Below, piece after piece: positions 22,916 through 33,376 of a DNA stretch of 64,000 nt. The notes below the pieces were generated by a model, which worked only from the letters and a program-made list of their open reading frames with translations, was not told the origin of the DNA and ran no database searches. The DNA comes from Symbiodinium natans (Eukaryota; Sar; Dinophyceae; Suessiales; Symbiodiniaceae), in NCBI GenBank assembly GCA_905221605.1, contig CAJNDS010001657.1:126001-190000 (forward strand), in the 5' to 3' direction. Each line of letters begins with the position of its first letter. Position 1 is the stretch's first letter. A program made the translations under genes and the position numbers.

Positions 22916-24859
22916 CTTATTGCTTGGGGCCCAGCAACTTGGGCGCTCCGGAATCACCATGCTCACGCGGATGCGCTGGGCCGGGCCGAGGCGGGTCGCG
23001 TAGCGTTAAAATTACCTGCCCGAAAAATGCAAGATGGCCCCGACATAGAATTAGACTTGGGGTGGGGATGATCAAGGTAGTATGTTCGGCCGGGAACGTC
23101 CCCAATAGGTTCCCGCCTCAAACGATCACGGCCTACTTGTAAGGCAGGGCACTCGCGCTCGAAAGCGGCAATGGTTCCGCCATAGACGAGGAGGTTTATC
23201 CTTTGAGGCTTTGTGCTTGAGGTGTTGATGCCTTTTCTGGCTTCACGGCTCAGTGTTTCTGCGGCTCATAGCGCCTACTTGGTGCCATAACACGAATTGA
23301 CTCTGTGCTGCTGTTCTCTGTGGCACGCGTAGCTGCAGTCAAAGGAAGAGTGACTTGAACCGGGCCATCGCACCTACCCCATGCAGCAGGGCTTTTATTG
23401 TGCTACCAAGATTTGGCCTGGGCTTGGAAAGCAGAGACACAGGGACAGACGTGCCCAGCTAAATACGGTGGCTACCATCAAGACTTAACCCATCAGAAAG
23501 TTTAAGGGTGTTTAATGAGTCCGAGCGAGCATCGCTCCCGCCAAGATTGCACCAACCATCTGAGCTGCCACGTACCTCGGCACGAGACTTGTCACCATTT
23601 GCGCGCGTGCGCGCACATGCAGCGTGTGGGTGTAAGTGCGTGAGAGTACATGTCGGGCGCGAGTGGGCACCTGTGCGGGAGCGTGGGTGTGCGCCCTGTT
23701 TGTGTTCACGTGCCTTTAGCCCCCGCCCCTCCCCCTCTCAAGCAGCTACTCGGCCGCCTGTCCGCAGGAATTTAAAGTCCTGTTTGTCGGGCTTTTCAGG
23801 ACCGTGCGACTGTTTGGGGGTGCCCGGTGCGTCCTCGATTAAGTCCAATCTTCGCGCCTTTAAAGTCAGTTGCTGGGCATCTCTGTCCATGTATATAAAC
23901 TCCTCCCCATTAAAATGAAAAAAAAAAGCCCGTGGACCATGTAAAGAGGGCAAAAACTAGCTTCGGCTGTTTGGGTTAAACCAACAGCAGGTACAACGTT
24001 ATGCACGTAATCCCTATGGACTGCTCATGTGTTCCATCGGATGGGCTGTGTAACACGGCTATACGTCGCGAGATTCGCACTTATCGTTAAGTGGCCAACC
24101 TGAACCGTTTTAGCAAAGAAAGAATATTGTGTAAACAAGTCTTTGGCCGCATGGAGGAAGATGGTACAGTACATTGGCAGTAGCAACAAGAAACTACAAA
24201 GCAACCGCAGCGTTTGCGGTTGTACGTTGATGACAGTGCAGCGACCTGTAAGGCCCGTGGCGCCACAGCAAAGAGCGCTGTTTTGGTGGCTTGGCAGAAC
24301 CCTTCCGACTGATATCCGAAAAGGCAAGAGGGAACTTTTATAATCTTTTCGAAGCAGGCGGAGCGCACCCCAGGCGTCCCCGTGGCAAAGACAACGCGAC
24401 GTTGGGAGCCAACGTAGCTTTGAGCATCTGTTTAGGATTTGTTCTGCACAGCCCTCGGTCCTCCTCACGACCCAGACGTGTGATTTCCAAATGGGAAGGC
24501 TGATGTGCGCAAGGGAGGCACCGAAGGCAACGAAGTCGACAAACCGGAAGGCCAACGTATGGCAAGGTCAGATAGCAGTCGAGGGCCGGGTGGGAATCCG
24601 CAAGGGTAGTCTTTGCGAGCAGGAGGTCCGTCTATCTGGCCACGCATGCTGCCTTGCGTTTGGCGTTAAGTTGGAAAAGGCCTTGAATTCAAGACTTCAT
24701 GTTTTGCTGAGTGTGCAAAATCTTGCGTTCGGTGAGCCACGGTAGCCTGGGGAACTGATCACGACATATGTTGCTGCACAACCTACTGGGGCTTCACCGG
24801 CTTGAGGCCTCGGGCATACCTGCGAGCATAGCCGGAAACCCATATGCCATAGGCCCATC
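22916..24859. other. Non-coding stretch, nothing recognised
   Basis: No convincing gene on either strand. A GTGCG-rich patch lies at about 23600-23710. The longest minus-strand frame here (176 codons, 24025-24555) has no domain and is within chance expectation. Confidence 0.5.
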
Positions 24860-25400
24860 CGAATTTTGTGGGAAAAGTTGGCCACACCAACTTGCTCCAA
24901 ACAATTTCACAGTTGTTTGAACTATGAGACCCTGACTTCGTGGAAAAACATGGTAGGGTCAACTTAAGAAAAGTCACCCATGCATAGTTGTAAACGCCGT
25001 GGACATTTGGAGAAAGTTGGCAGGGCCAACCTTTTATTTTTGGGAAGACCTCTTCGAATTCGAGGAACAAGTTGGCCACACCTACTTCTTCCCCTGGTTT
25101 CTTGGCCAAAGGTTGGGAGGGCCAGCTTTTCCCATATAAACTCACCCAATAGTTTTAACATTCGTGGAAGTGTCGGAGAATGTTGGCAGTACCATTTCTT
25201 CCACGAACACCGCTTCGAAGTTCGCGGAAAAAGCTGGCCACGCCGACCCCTTCCCAAATTTTCACGGTGTTTGAACTATGAGACCCTGATTTCGTGGAAA
25301 ACTGGTAGGGCCAATTTTTTTGCACAAACTCAAACATGCATAATTACGAACGTCGTGGAGATTTTTGAAGATGTTGGCGCAGTTTGGGAGGCCTCACTAT
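24860..25400. repeat. About 355-nt tandem duplication with internal GTTGGCC sub-repeats
   Basis: GTTTGAACTATGAGACCCTGA occurs at 24915 and 25269, and CATGCATA(G/A)TT near 24979 and 25334, both about 355 nt apart and followed by similar sequence. Within each copy a shorter word, GTTGGC(C/A)(A/G), recurs about every 80-90 nt, so the 355-nt unit itself grew from a smaller repeat. Frames are open by accident over part of it. Confidence 0.75.
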
Positions 25401-26620
25401 TGCCTGTCCTTCACCTCACTTCGTTGCATGGTTTGACCATTGGTCAGCCTGGCACGTGGCTCAGCCATTATGGTGAGACCGTTTTCCACTCAATCCCGAA
25501 CCCATTACTTCCGAGCCCACTGGGAGCCCTGCAGCAGCGACTTGAGCGGGGTCATGCCATGTGCTTGAGGGCGCACGAGCCTTGCGCGCTGAAGGTTAAA
25601 CGATACCAGCCCATCTAGTTTTCTCACCACAGCACGGCTCAAAGACTTACGTGCAGGGGTTAGGGTCGCATGTTGGCCTGCAGTTTGGAGGGGCAACAGC
25701 TAAACAAACTTGAGGCAACGTCATGATTCTTGGTCCTTGGGACTGTCGGAACCACCCCAAACTTAAGGAAGCCGCCGACCCAGGTGGGGTGTTCGAGAGT
25801 CTGGAGGGAGAAACAAAAGCAAGGGGTTGAACCATACATTCTCAGCGTGTAAGTCCGCCTCAAGTCAAGCTGAACCAGGTCAAATGTAAAGACGGTTTCT
25901 GACAACTCTGCCAGAAACATGCCACACAACACAGCGCACCAAGCCCGCGACCCTCAATTCAACTCTACACGAATTTGCAAACCCTAAGTGAGGCCAGGCC
26001 CAGGAATCCCAGCAGGAAAGCCAGTGTTACGGCTGGGTTCAGGTGCGCTCCACTGGCCTCGCTTGCGGAAAGACTTAGGAGTCGTATGTCAACCGGTTGA
26101 AATTTACAAGGTGAAGATGGTTTGCGATCCGTCAGTATTGTAGGACATGGGGGCTGATTCAGGGTATCAGGTTCGGACAACCTGGGGCCCCAACACAGCG
26201 CTTGGAAAGGATGGTGCTTTTGGGCGGAGATTGCATTTTGCCTTTCATTTTGCCTGCTCTGCTAGCCCTCCCTCTCTTGCCTCTACATTTTCATGGAAAA
26301 CCTCTGTTTCTTGCTTGGGTTAAGGACTTATAGAATGTAGGGGTTCACGGTTTCTTTTGCCACTTGCCCTGCAACCTTGCACCGCACAGCAGGGCTGCAA
26401 CACGTGCCGGAACATCAACGAGCCTACAGATTGCAATCACCTCGAAAAGTATTCAAACAGGCCGTTACCGGTACTGCACCCATCAACTGCTTCATGCTGG
26501 CTCATCGTGTCAGCCACTGTTCACACCAAGAACTCAAGACCCAGTACAAGCCTAGAAAGCAATGGCTAAAGCCCTGCTAAGCAGTGAAAAAATGGTACGG
26601 TGACGCTTTTTAAACATGCG
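25401..26620. other. Non-coding stretch, nothing recognised
   Basis: Short conflicting frames only. I see no ordered repeat or RNA gene. Confidence 0.5.
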
Positions 26621-26710
26621 GATTTTTAAATATCTAAACAGATATTTTATACTACCTCCGTCGGGGTTTCGATCGGGCCGCCAAGCCCAATTTAAACAAG
26701 CGGTACCCTC
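26621..26710 (+). repeat. Left flank repeat of the G-rich minisatellite
   Basis: It has a 7-bp hairpin, AAATATC (26628-26634) with GATATTT (26641-26647), then TTTTATACTACCTCCGT, GGCCGCC, a TTTAAACAA word and GGTACC. The same order, diverged, occurs at 27063-27160 after the minisatellite. Confidence 0.65.
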
Positions 26711-27062
26711 CACACCTCCACCACCCCTCCACCCCCCCTCCACCCCCCCCCCCCCCCCTCCACACCCCTCCACCACTGCAGCATCGGGGTGGAGGGTGGA
26801 GGGGTGCAGGGGCGGAGGGGTGGAGGGGTGCAGGGGTGGATGGGGTGGAGGGGGGGTGGAGGGGTGGAGGGGTGGAGGGGTGGAGGGGGGGGCGGAGGGT
26901 AGGGGTGGGGAGGGGTGGGGAGGGGTGGGGAGGGGTGGGGAGGGGTGGGGAGGGGTGGGGAGGGGTGGGGAGGGGTGGGGAGGGGTGGGGAGGGGTGGGG
27001 AGGGGTGGGGAGTGGGGAGAAGAAATTTTAGTGGGGAGGGGTGGGGAGGGGTGGGGAGGGGT
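26696..27062. repeat. G-rich minisatellite, 10-nt GGGGTGGGGA units
   Basis: It begins on the plus strand as C-rich CTCCACC repeats (26706-26775), turns near 26780 to GGAGGGGTGG repeats, and from about 26895 becomes a regular 10-nt GGGGTGGGGA array interrupted by GAAGAAATTTTAG near 27020. The switch of purine strand near 26780 makes the two halves an imperfect inverted repeat. The G-rich half is quadruplex prone. Confidence 0.9.
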
Positions 27063-27160
27063 GTTTAAATACACGATTTAAACAGCACTTTTATACTACC
27101 TCTGTGGCTTCGGGGTCCTGGCCGCCCTCCACTTATTTAAAACAACTACACCGTACCTAG
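27063..27160 (+). repeat. Right flank repeat of the G-rich minisatellite
   Basis: It begins with an 8-bp hairpin, GTTTAAAT (27063-27070), loop ACACG, ATTTAAAC (27076-27083), followed by TTTTATACTACCTCTGT, GGCCGCC, a TTTAAAACAA word and CCGTACC. It is a direct-orientation relative of the left flank about 440 nt upstream. Confidence 0.65.
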
Positions 27161-27649
27161 ACCGGCACCGCTTCAACTACGGGGACAAATGCTGCAAGCA
27201 CTTTGATTTGAAGGTTGGGAAGCTTTTTTTGCCACCCACATAGCTGACGGAGTCAAGTTACGGGGTTTGACACGCGTGAACCAAAGGTGTGGCGTTCGGA
27301 TAACGGGCGACTACAAGAAAGAGACTTGTTTCGCTTCCCTGCCCTCCAGACTTCCAGAGATACCAGCAATCCATCCCTCTGACCTCAACCTTAGGTCCCC
27401 TTCAATCGTAATCATCAGACTCCAGGCCGAGGCTGTTTTTAGCTGTTGCTTTTTGCTCTCTTTTTTCAGGCTCCTGCTGATCAACCCCTCGACCCTGAGA
27501 CGTAGCCCTAAAGCCTGTGGGGCTGTGGTTTCGGTTCAAGGGCTGAAGATGGCACGGTGTGCGTGAAAGCCTTCGACCCCAAACTCAAACAGCAATTGAG
27601 GACCACTGCTTTTCATTTTCTGGACAACAGCAAAGGCGACTTTCTTTGC
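27161..27649. other. Non-coding stretch, nothing recognised
   Basis: No gene or repeat that I can support lies between the minisatellite flank and the diverged repeat field. Confidence 0.45.
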
Positions 27650-28960
27650 CCAGCTGAATCTGCCACCGCGGGGCGCGACAAAAGCATCAAGCAATCCCAG
27701 GCGTGCGTCACAGCATCCAGGATCTACAAATTGCACGGGGGACATTTTTGCAGTTGGGAGCAAAAAGGGGGACCCAAACCGTCCCCCAAACAGGCCGCCA
27801 CGGCACCCCAGGTCTGCTGACTTCACAAAGAAGGGGGGGGGGGACAAATGAGAGACAAGCTTTTGGGGCAGAGTGCTGGGAGACATCCAAAGGAATGTGA
27901 AAGAAACCGTCCCATAAACCACATCGTCAACAGAATTTCTGGGCCCAAGCTGCTTGGCGAGATAATTGCCACAATTCGAACCTTTAAAATTAGTCACTTG
28001 AATGACGCTAATTGAGAACTGTTTCAAACGACCAAAAGAAGCAAAGCCATTTAACGACTTTATATGAACAATAAGTTAGTAAAATGAACCGTCTGTAATG
28101 CACAAATAAGTAAATTCACATTTGATCATGATAAATTACATGAATTAAGCTAGTTATATGAAACATGGGAGACATGTCAGGCTCCGCTCATTTTAGAAAA
28201 GGAGACAATGTGAGACAACAGTCCCTGATGTTACACACAGCATCCGGTTTCGAGACCAGTTGAAGGCGAATGGGAGACAACAGTCCCGGAGTGTCCAGTC
28301 GAGACAAACGGGAGACAAATGGGACAACCGTCCTAGATGGGCGTCACATCATGTAGGGTATGGTCGCTTTAGAAAGCGAGACGGATGTACGAATGAGGGG
28401 GGGACCAGTGGGAGACGAATGGGAGACAAACGGTCCACAGCATCCAGGATCGAGACAAGGAGGCAAGTAGGGGACAACAGTCCGAGACGGGACTTGCAGC
28501 AACCAGCATCGAGACGAATGGGGAGAGACACATGAGAGGCAACGTCTATATAGAGTGGTGCCGTGAAACTTCCAAATAAACGTCACAGAAACCCTTTCCT
28601 TAACCAGAATTAAGAACCCCCCGAGCTAGAGCCATTTGGGGACAAACGGAGACAAAGACGAGACAAACAGTCTCAGACGAGCACACAGCATCCAGGGTGT
28701 GCTCACTTTACAAAGGAAGACAACTGCGTCGAGACAACTGGGAGCCAATCTTTGAGAGCGGTGCGCAGAAACCAGTTCTTTAAACAAATTGAGAACCTCC
28801 AGCTAAATCTGCCTGGGGAACAGAGGGAGACAAAAGTACCAGACGGACGTCACAGCATCCAGCTCAGGACATGTGGGAGACAACAGTCCCGGACATGCAT
28901 CACAGCATCCAGCGTCGAGACATCTGGCAGACAAATGGATAACAAATTGGAGACAATGGT
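27650..28960. repeat. Diverged repeat field: GGGAGACAA and CACAGCATCCAG words
   Basis: CACAGCATCC or a near match occurs near 27709, 28235, 28436, 28684, 28851 and 28901, usually close to GAGACAA and CAACAGTCCC. Spacing is irregular (201, 248, 167 and 50 nt for the last five). A G run lies at 27830-27842. An AT-rich part at 28030-28190 lacks the words. The order suggests an old, scrambled satellite or mobile-element remnant. Confidence 0.65.
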
Positions 28961-31900
28961 TTTGTTTAGACTGCTGCTGTGCGAAACCCCAAAGTGCGTC
29001 GCAGGAACCCTATAAGAGGCGAAACCAAACGCCCTCGCCTCTGCAGTGCAGTAGATCGCCAAGGATACACCGAGACCCCACACGGCAGCGACCTGGTGAA
29101 TGCTGTGTCGCGAGATGCAGGCAAGGCCAAGGCATGTTTGCCCATTTGTTGCCTAATGCATCCCAAGCAAAACCCTCCAGCGTGAGATCCCATCTCTCCG
29201 CAGAAAATGACGGTGTTCATAGCCACTTTAACTGTTTAGAAGATGCAGAAAAGGCATTCTTTGTGTGCCCCGATTGACGGAAGGCCCGTGCACCTGCCAC
29301 ACGCCGCTGTAGGCTCCCGAAAGAGTGGCGCAAACTGATCCGCAGCCAAAGAGGACCTCGAATTTTAAAGTTCGCGGCTTTGGGGCAAACCCCAATAACT
29401 CCGCAATATCTTCGTGGAATGATTCCGTATCTTATTGCATGTTACGTGTAATTGCCGCTCCAGGCAAAGTTTGGCTACTGGCTGGCCTGTTTCCTCGTAT
29501 TTCTCCTAAAGTTGCGATGTAGGACGGACGAAGGCCGCACCGGCTGCACAGAACAAGTTCCAGGGTGATGGCAAAGTTGACATATGACTGGCCAGAACCC
29601 AAATTTTATCCCAGGCGAGTAGTCTGCGATCACAGGTGAGATGTGACGTAAAGGTTTAGTATTGAGGCAAGGCACGATGAGGCCGGTGCCAATCGCCTGT
29701 GCGCCAACTTGTGATAAATGGCAACAGAGTCATGTTTCCCAGCATGCTTGTAAGGTGTCTGGGCAGGACTAGCTTCCGTTCCTGCGCAACATGCCACAAC
29801 TGCGCAAAAAAGCACAAGGTTTGCCATGTCTGCGAAAACCTGGCACTCAGCATAGCACTGGACTTCCTTCCTTGCATTCCAAGACCGCTAGTACTCTGCG
29901 TGTGGAACAATCCTTGCAAACTCCATGGGGATGGAAGTCCGCGCACGCCAACATGTCGCAAGTACTATGGTGCTTCGTCCTTTTTATAGCATGCAGTCCC
30001 TGTGGGCGCTGCCCCCCAGACCCCTCACAATGCATCTGCGCCGCTTGGGCAACCTTGTCCTTGCAATACAGCTTCGCAATGCATCTTCGCCTCCTAACTA
30101 TTCGACTTCGCAGTGCACCGCCGCGTTATGCATCCGTTGCATCTTTGCAATGCATCTTCGCAATGCGCCTTCGCTATGCGTCTTCGCAAACAGGATTCGG
30201 CTTCAGCTTCAGGTCGTTTCAACACCCCCCCTGCCATGGCCGCAATGTATATGTAATTGCAGCATACAGCAAAAAAAACATGTCCGGCAACAGCATGCAA
30301 CAAAAGGTTTCCACTCAGGACGCTGTGCGGCCGAGGGCCCGGAACTCACTCATTCTCTTCCGCCCAGCGGTTGATCGCACAGAAAAAACAAACACGTCCG
30401 GGGGCTGTACATAATCCCGGCGCACGACCGCACGGCAAAAAAAAACACAAGAACTCGGCTTCCGAGTGTCTTGACACCATACAAAGGTTTGCTGTCCAAC
30501 CCCTTATCCCCATGTCAGCTGACGATTTGGGAGCCCAGGGTTTAGGGGGGATTTTGGAGTTGAGGATTTCTAGCGATGTGAGGCTCCCATTGTCTGGTGT
30601 ATTCTGTGGCCCACAACCCTCAAGCTTTGCACCATCATGAGTGTTCTCGCAGCCTCTGCGGCCAGCGCACGCATGAGGGCCACCCTCTGGTCCTTCTCAG
30701 CAAGGATATGGGGGGCTCACGAACATAGGGGACCCCTTAAAACAAACCAATAGTAGGATTCCCTTGCTATACGGACCCCCAATAAGGCACCCCAATTTCG
30801 GAAACTCCTTTATTCTGTTGGAAGGGCCAGGGCTTCGCTTGTCGCTTCTGAGGTTTGCTGGCTTCTCTACAGCGCCGAAAGCAGAAGAGCATCCATCCAG
30901 GCGGCTCAGGTCAGACTGGTCTGGCGCACGCAACGGATCGCTTTTTGAATCCCGAAGCGTCTTGAACAACACGTTGACCCATTCCCTCCTACTGTTTGAG
31001 ATCAAGACACCGCTCACTGCTGCTCCACTTTGTTTCGCGATCTTGGATGTGCAGAACAATTGTGCCAGTTGCACCTGTGGCTTGGGAAGGAAGTGCTGAC
31101 ATAGGAATGTTGGACTTCGAAGCCGATCGCTTTGGCCCTGATCACGTCTTGTAACCCCCGAAGCCACAGGGGAGCAGCTCCTGGCCAGGGCGTCTGGGAA
31201 AACACGTGAAAATGCGCAAACATCTCTTGAAACAATCAAGGCTGACATCGTATAAGAGATTATAAGAGAGTTAGAACCGTGGACGCCAGTCAAACTCAAA
31301 GTCTTTGGTGATCTTCAACACCGTGCTTTGACACGGTTCTCAACCACAGGTCTAGTATGCCCAGCGGAGACGTCTTTGACTCTCAGAGCCTCGTTTGACG
31401 AGGTCTCTGCATCGAACATGTCACTCAAACAACTTGCCGAGAGGAAGTGTGTTTGCACACACATGCTGTTGGTGGTGCCGATCGTGGCCTCGCGCGTCTT
31501 GTAGTCAACAGAGAAAAAAGAGCCGAAGAAGGACCCACGCTGCAGACGAGGAGCGTCAGGAGCCTCGCCCTCAAACATTTCAGCTCAAAGGAAACTAACA
31601 CCGCAAGGGCCTGACACAAAGACTTCAGGAGCTTTGCTTCCAGGAACGCTCCACCCAAGGATTCAGGCCTTGAGGCAAATGGTTCTTGAGGGCCCAAGCC
31701 CTGAAATTCTCTTGTGAAATAAATTTGGCTGAAAGCGCAAAGTGCCGTAGTTCAACAAAGTCGTGGCAAACCTGGCAAGGTCACTCATGCTTGATTCAAA
31801 GCACAGGTCGCCTGCCTCGAGCGCATCCCCAGCCAACCAGATCAGACCTCTTTTGCATGTGGCTGTTCTTCTGAGGTGCATCTCGCGGAAGCAAACGAAA

Positions 31901-31963
31901 CGTAGAACACGTGCGACTGTCCCGAAGCTGACGGGTCATCTGCTCAAAGGCAACCAGAAAGCC
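28961..31963. other. Non-coding stretch with one small degenerate repeat
   Basis: A degenerate CGCAATGCATCTT repeat lies at about 30060-30190. A lone GGTCCTTC is at 30689. The 200-codon minus-strand frame at 30697-31299 has no recognisable domain and is near chance length. No RNA gene is seen. Confidence 0.5.
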
Positions 31964-33376
31964 TCACAACAGCATGTTCAGGTCATAGCACTGGGATGTA
32001 GCAATCGAATGCCATGGCACCCGCGTCACATTTGTATGTTCAGGCCAGTGGAAGCAGTGCCACGTGGCATTAGGATTCTCTGTCTGTATCCCTGGATCAA
32101 GCCCATCCATCTGGCGTTGCTCCGCCCAGGCGTGAAGCTGTGCTTTGGACGGTCTGAGCTGAATGCTGACATGTGGCTGCTGACAGCAGTGCCTGACAAA
32201 GTCAAAAGCTCCCCAGCACATTCTGTCATTGTCCTTTTGCTTCCTTTCAACGACCCAATCTCCGGGATATTTCGGTAAGCCTAGCTTACCTTGGTAGCGC
32301 CTGCACTGTCCGTGTCGCCGCCACAGCCCGTGTGAGCACCACAGATCACCGCCGAAATCCAACGTGTCACGTCGGCAGCAAGCCTTAGGCACGTGCCCAC
32401 AATGTGCCACCCGCAAGTAAGCCCTGGTGCTGGCTTCCCAGGTACCGGCCTGATGCCAAATACTGGCAAAGTGGCAGAAGAAGTAGCCTGCCGAAGCTAC
32501 AGAGGTCATGTGGCGCACGCAAATCCCGGCAAATTGCATTGTTTGCAGCAGGAAGCGTTCATAGTTGAGTGGCGCTGATGCAGATGGAGACGTCCGCTCT
32601 CTCGCAAAACGGTTTACGCCCTCAAGCATGTCAAAGGAATTTAATATGTCAACGAATCTTTCCATTATCCAAGCACCAGCACGCTCCATAATGAAATACC
32701 GGTCGCTTAATCCCAAGTGCTCATGCGCGTCCAGGGCCCAAACAGTTGGACGATCTTCGCACTTGCTCGCGTCCAGAAGATGGAGGCCGGGATGTCCGGC
32801 AAACCACATCAGGTCCACACGCGTGAACGCCACGTACCGATACATGGAACCTCGTCTCTCTTCGATGCCCCGAAGAGCTTGCATGCACTGAGCCCACTGC
32901 CTGTTCATGGCTTGATTCCGGAAGGGCCTCGTGTTGCGACCTTGCAGAAGATAGGGCAGGAAGGACGTGTTCTTCACGTGGCCCTGCCGCAGCTTTGCCA
33001 ACCAACTCACATGGCCAGTTTGATTGTCGACCTGGACGACTTGAATGCGCGACGATGAGCTGACGTAGTCATTAAAGCTGGTGGGAAGCAGTCGGCCAGA
33101 GTCCAGCGACACAAAGTAGAAGGCATCGGCATCCAAAGGCTCCAGCACGAATCGATCCAACGCTCGAAAGCTTGGCAATCCATGCAAGCTGGGCAATCCA
33201 CATGGGGCCCCTTCCTCAGTGGACATTGCTGTGTCGGCCCTTTGCAAGCTGCCAGCTATGCACACTGCCGTTGGCCTGCCTTCGCCCGCAGCTGCCGGAG
33301 TGCAGCACCCCACCAGCACTTGGAACAGAGCATTCCGCAAGCCCACGGCCATGTAAATGCGCAAGAACCATAGCAT
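31964..33376 (-). CDS. Secretory glycosyltransferase-like protein (DUF7796-like), intronless
   Basis: A single 470-codon frame from ATG 33376-33374 to TGA 31966-31964, with an in-frame stop a few codons upstream. Its length is far beyond other frames in the surrounding desert. The N-terminus (MLWFLRIYMAVGLRNALFQVLVG) is hydrophobic and fits a signal peptide or type II anchor. Then come AVCIAGSLQRADTAM; an LDADAFYFVSL segment; MYRYVAFTRVDLMWF (R-x-D-x-x-W) with AGHPGL; and HLGLSDRYFIMER. This order resembles DUF7796-type, glycosyltransferase-like proteins of algae and plants, known to me only from memory. Four Asn-x-Ser/Thr sequons (NQT, NTS, NAT, NVT) and many Cys support a luminal or extracellular location. 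The substrate is unknown. Lack of introns may reflect retroposition. No neighbouring genes. Confidence 0.75.
   Translation of the reverse strand: MLWFLRIYMAVGLRNALFQVLVGCCTPAAAGEGRPTAVCIAGSLQRADTAMSTEEGAPCGLPSLHGLPSFRALDRFVLEPLDADAFYFVSLDSGRLLPTSFNDYVSSSSRIQVVQVDNQTGHVSWLAKLRQGHVKNTSFLPYLLQGRNTRPFRNQAMNRQWAQCMQALRGIEERRGSMYRYVAFTRVDLMWFAGHPGLHLLDASKCEDRPTVWALDAHEHLGLSDRYFIMERAGAWIMERFVDILNSFDMLEGVNRFARERTSPSASAPLNYERFLLQTMQFAGICVRHMTSVASAGYFFCHFASIWHQAGTWEASTRAYLRVAHCGHVPKACCRRDTLDFGGDLWCSHGLWRRHGQCRRYQGKLGLPKYPGDWVVERKQKDNDRMCWGAFDFVRHCCQQPHVSIQLRPSKAQLHAWAEQRQMDGLDPGIQTENPNATWHCFHWPEHTNVTRVPWHSIATSQCYDLNMLL

Noticed and set aside
30697-31299. A 200-codon minus frame
   Set aside because: The composition is slightly protein-like, but there is no family, no splice support and no preferred start.
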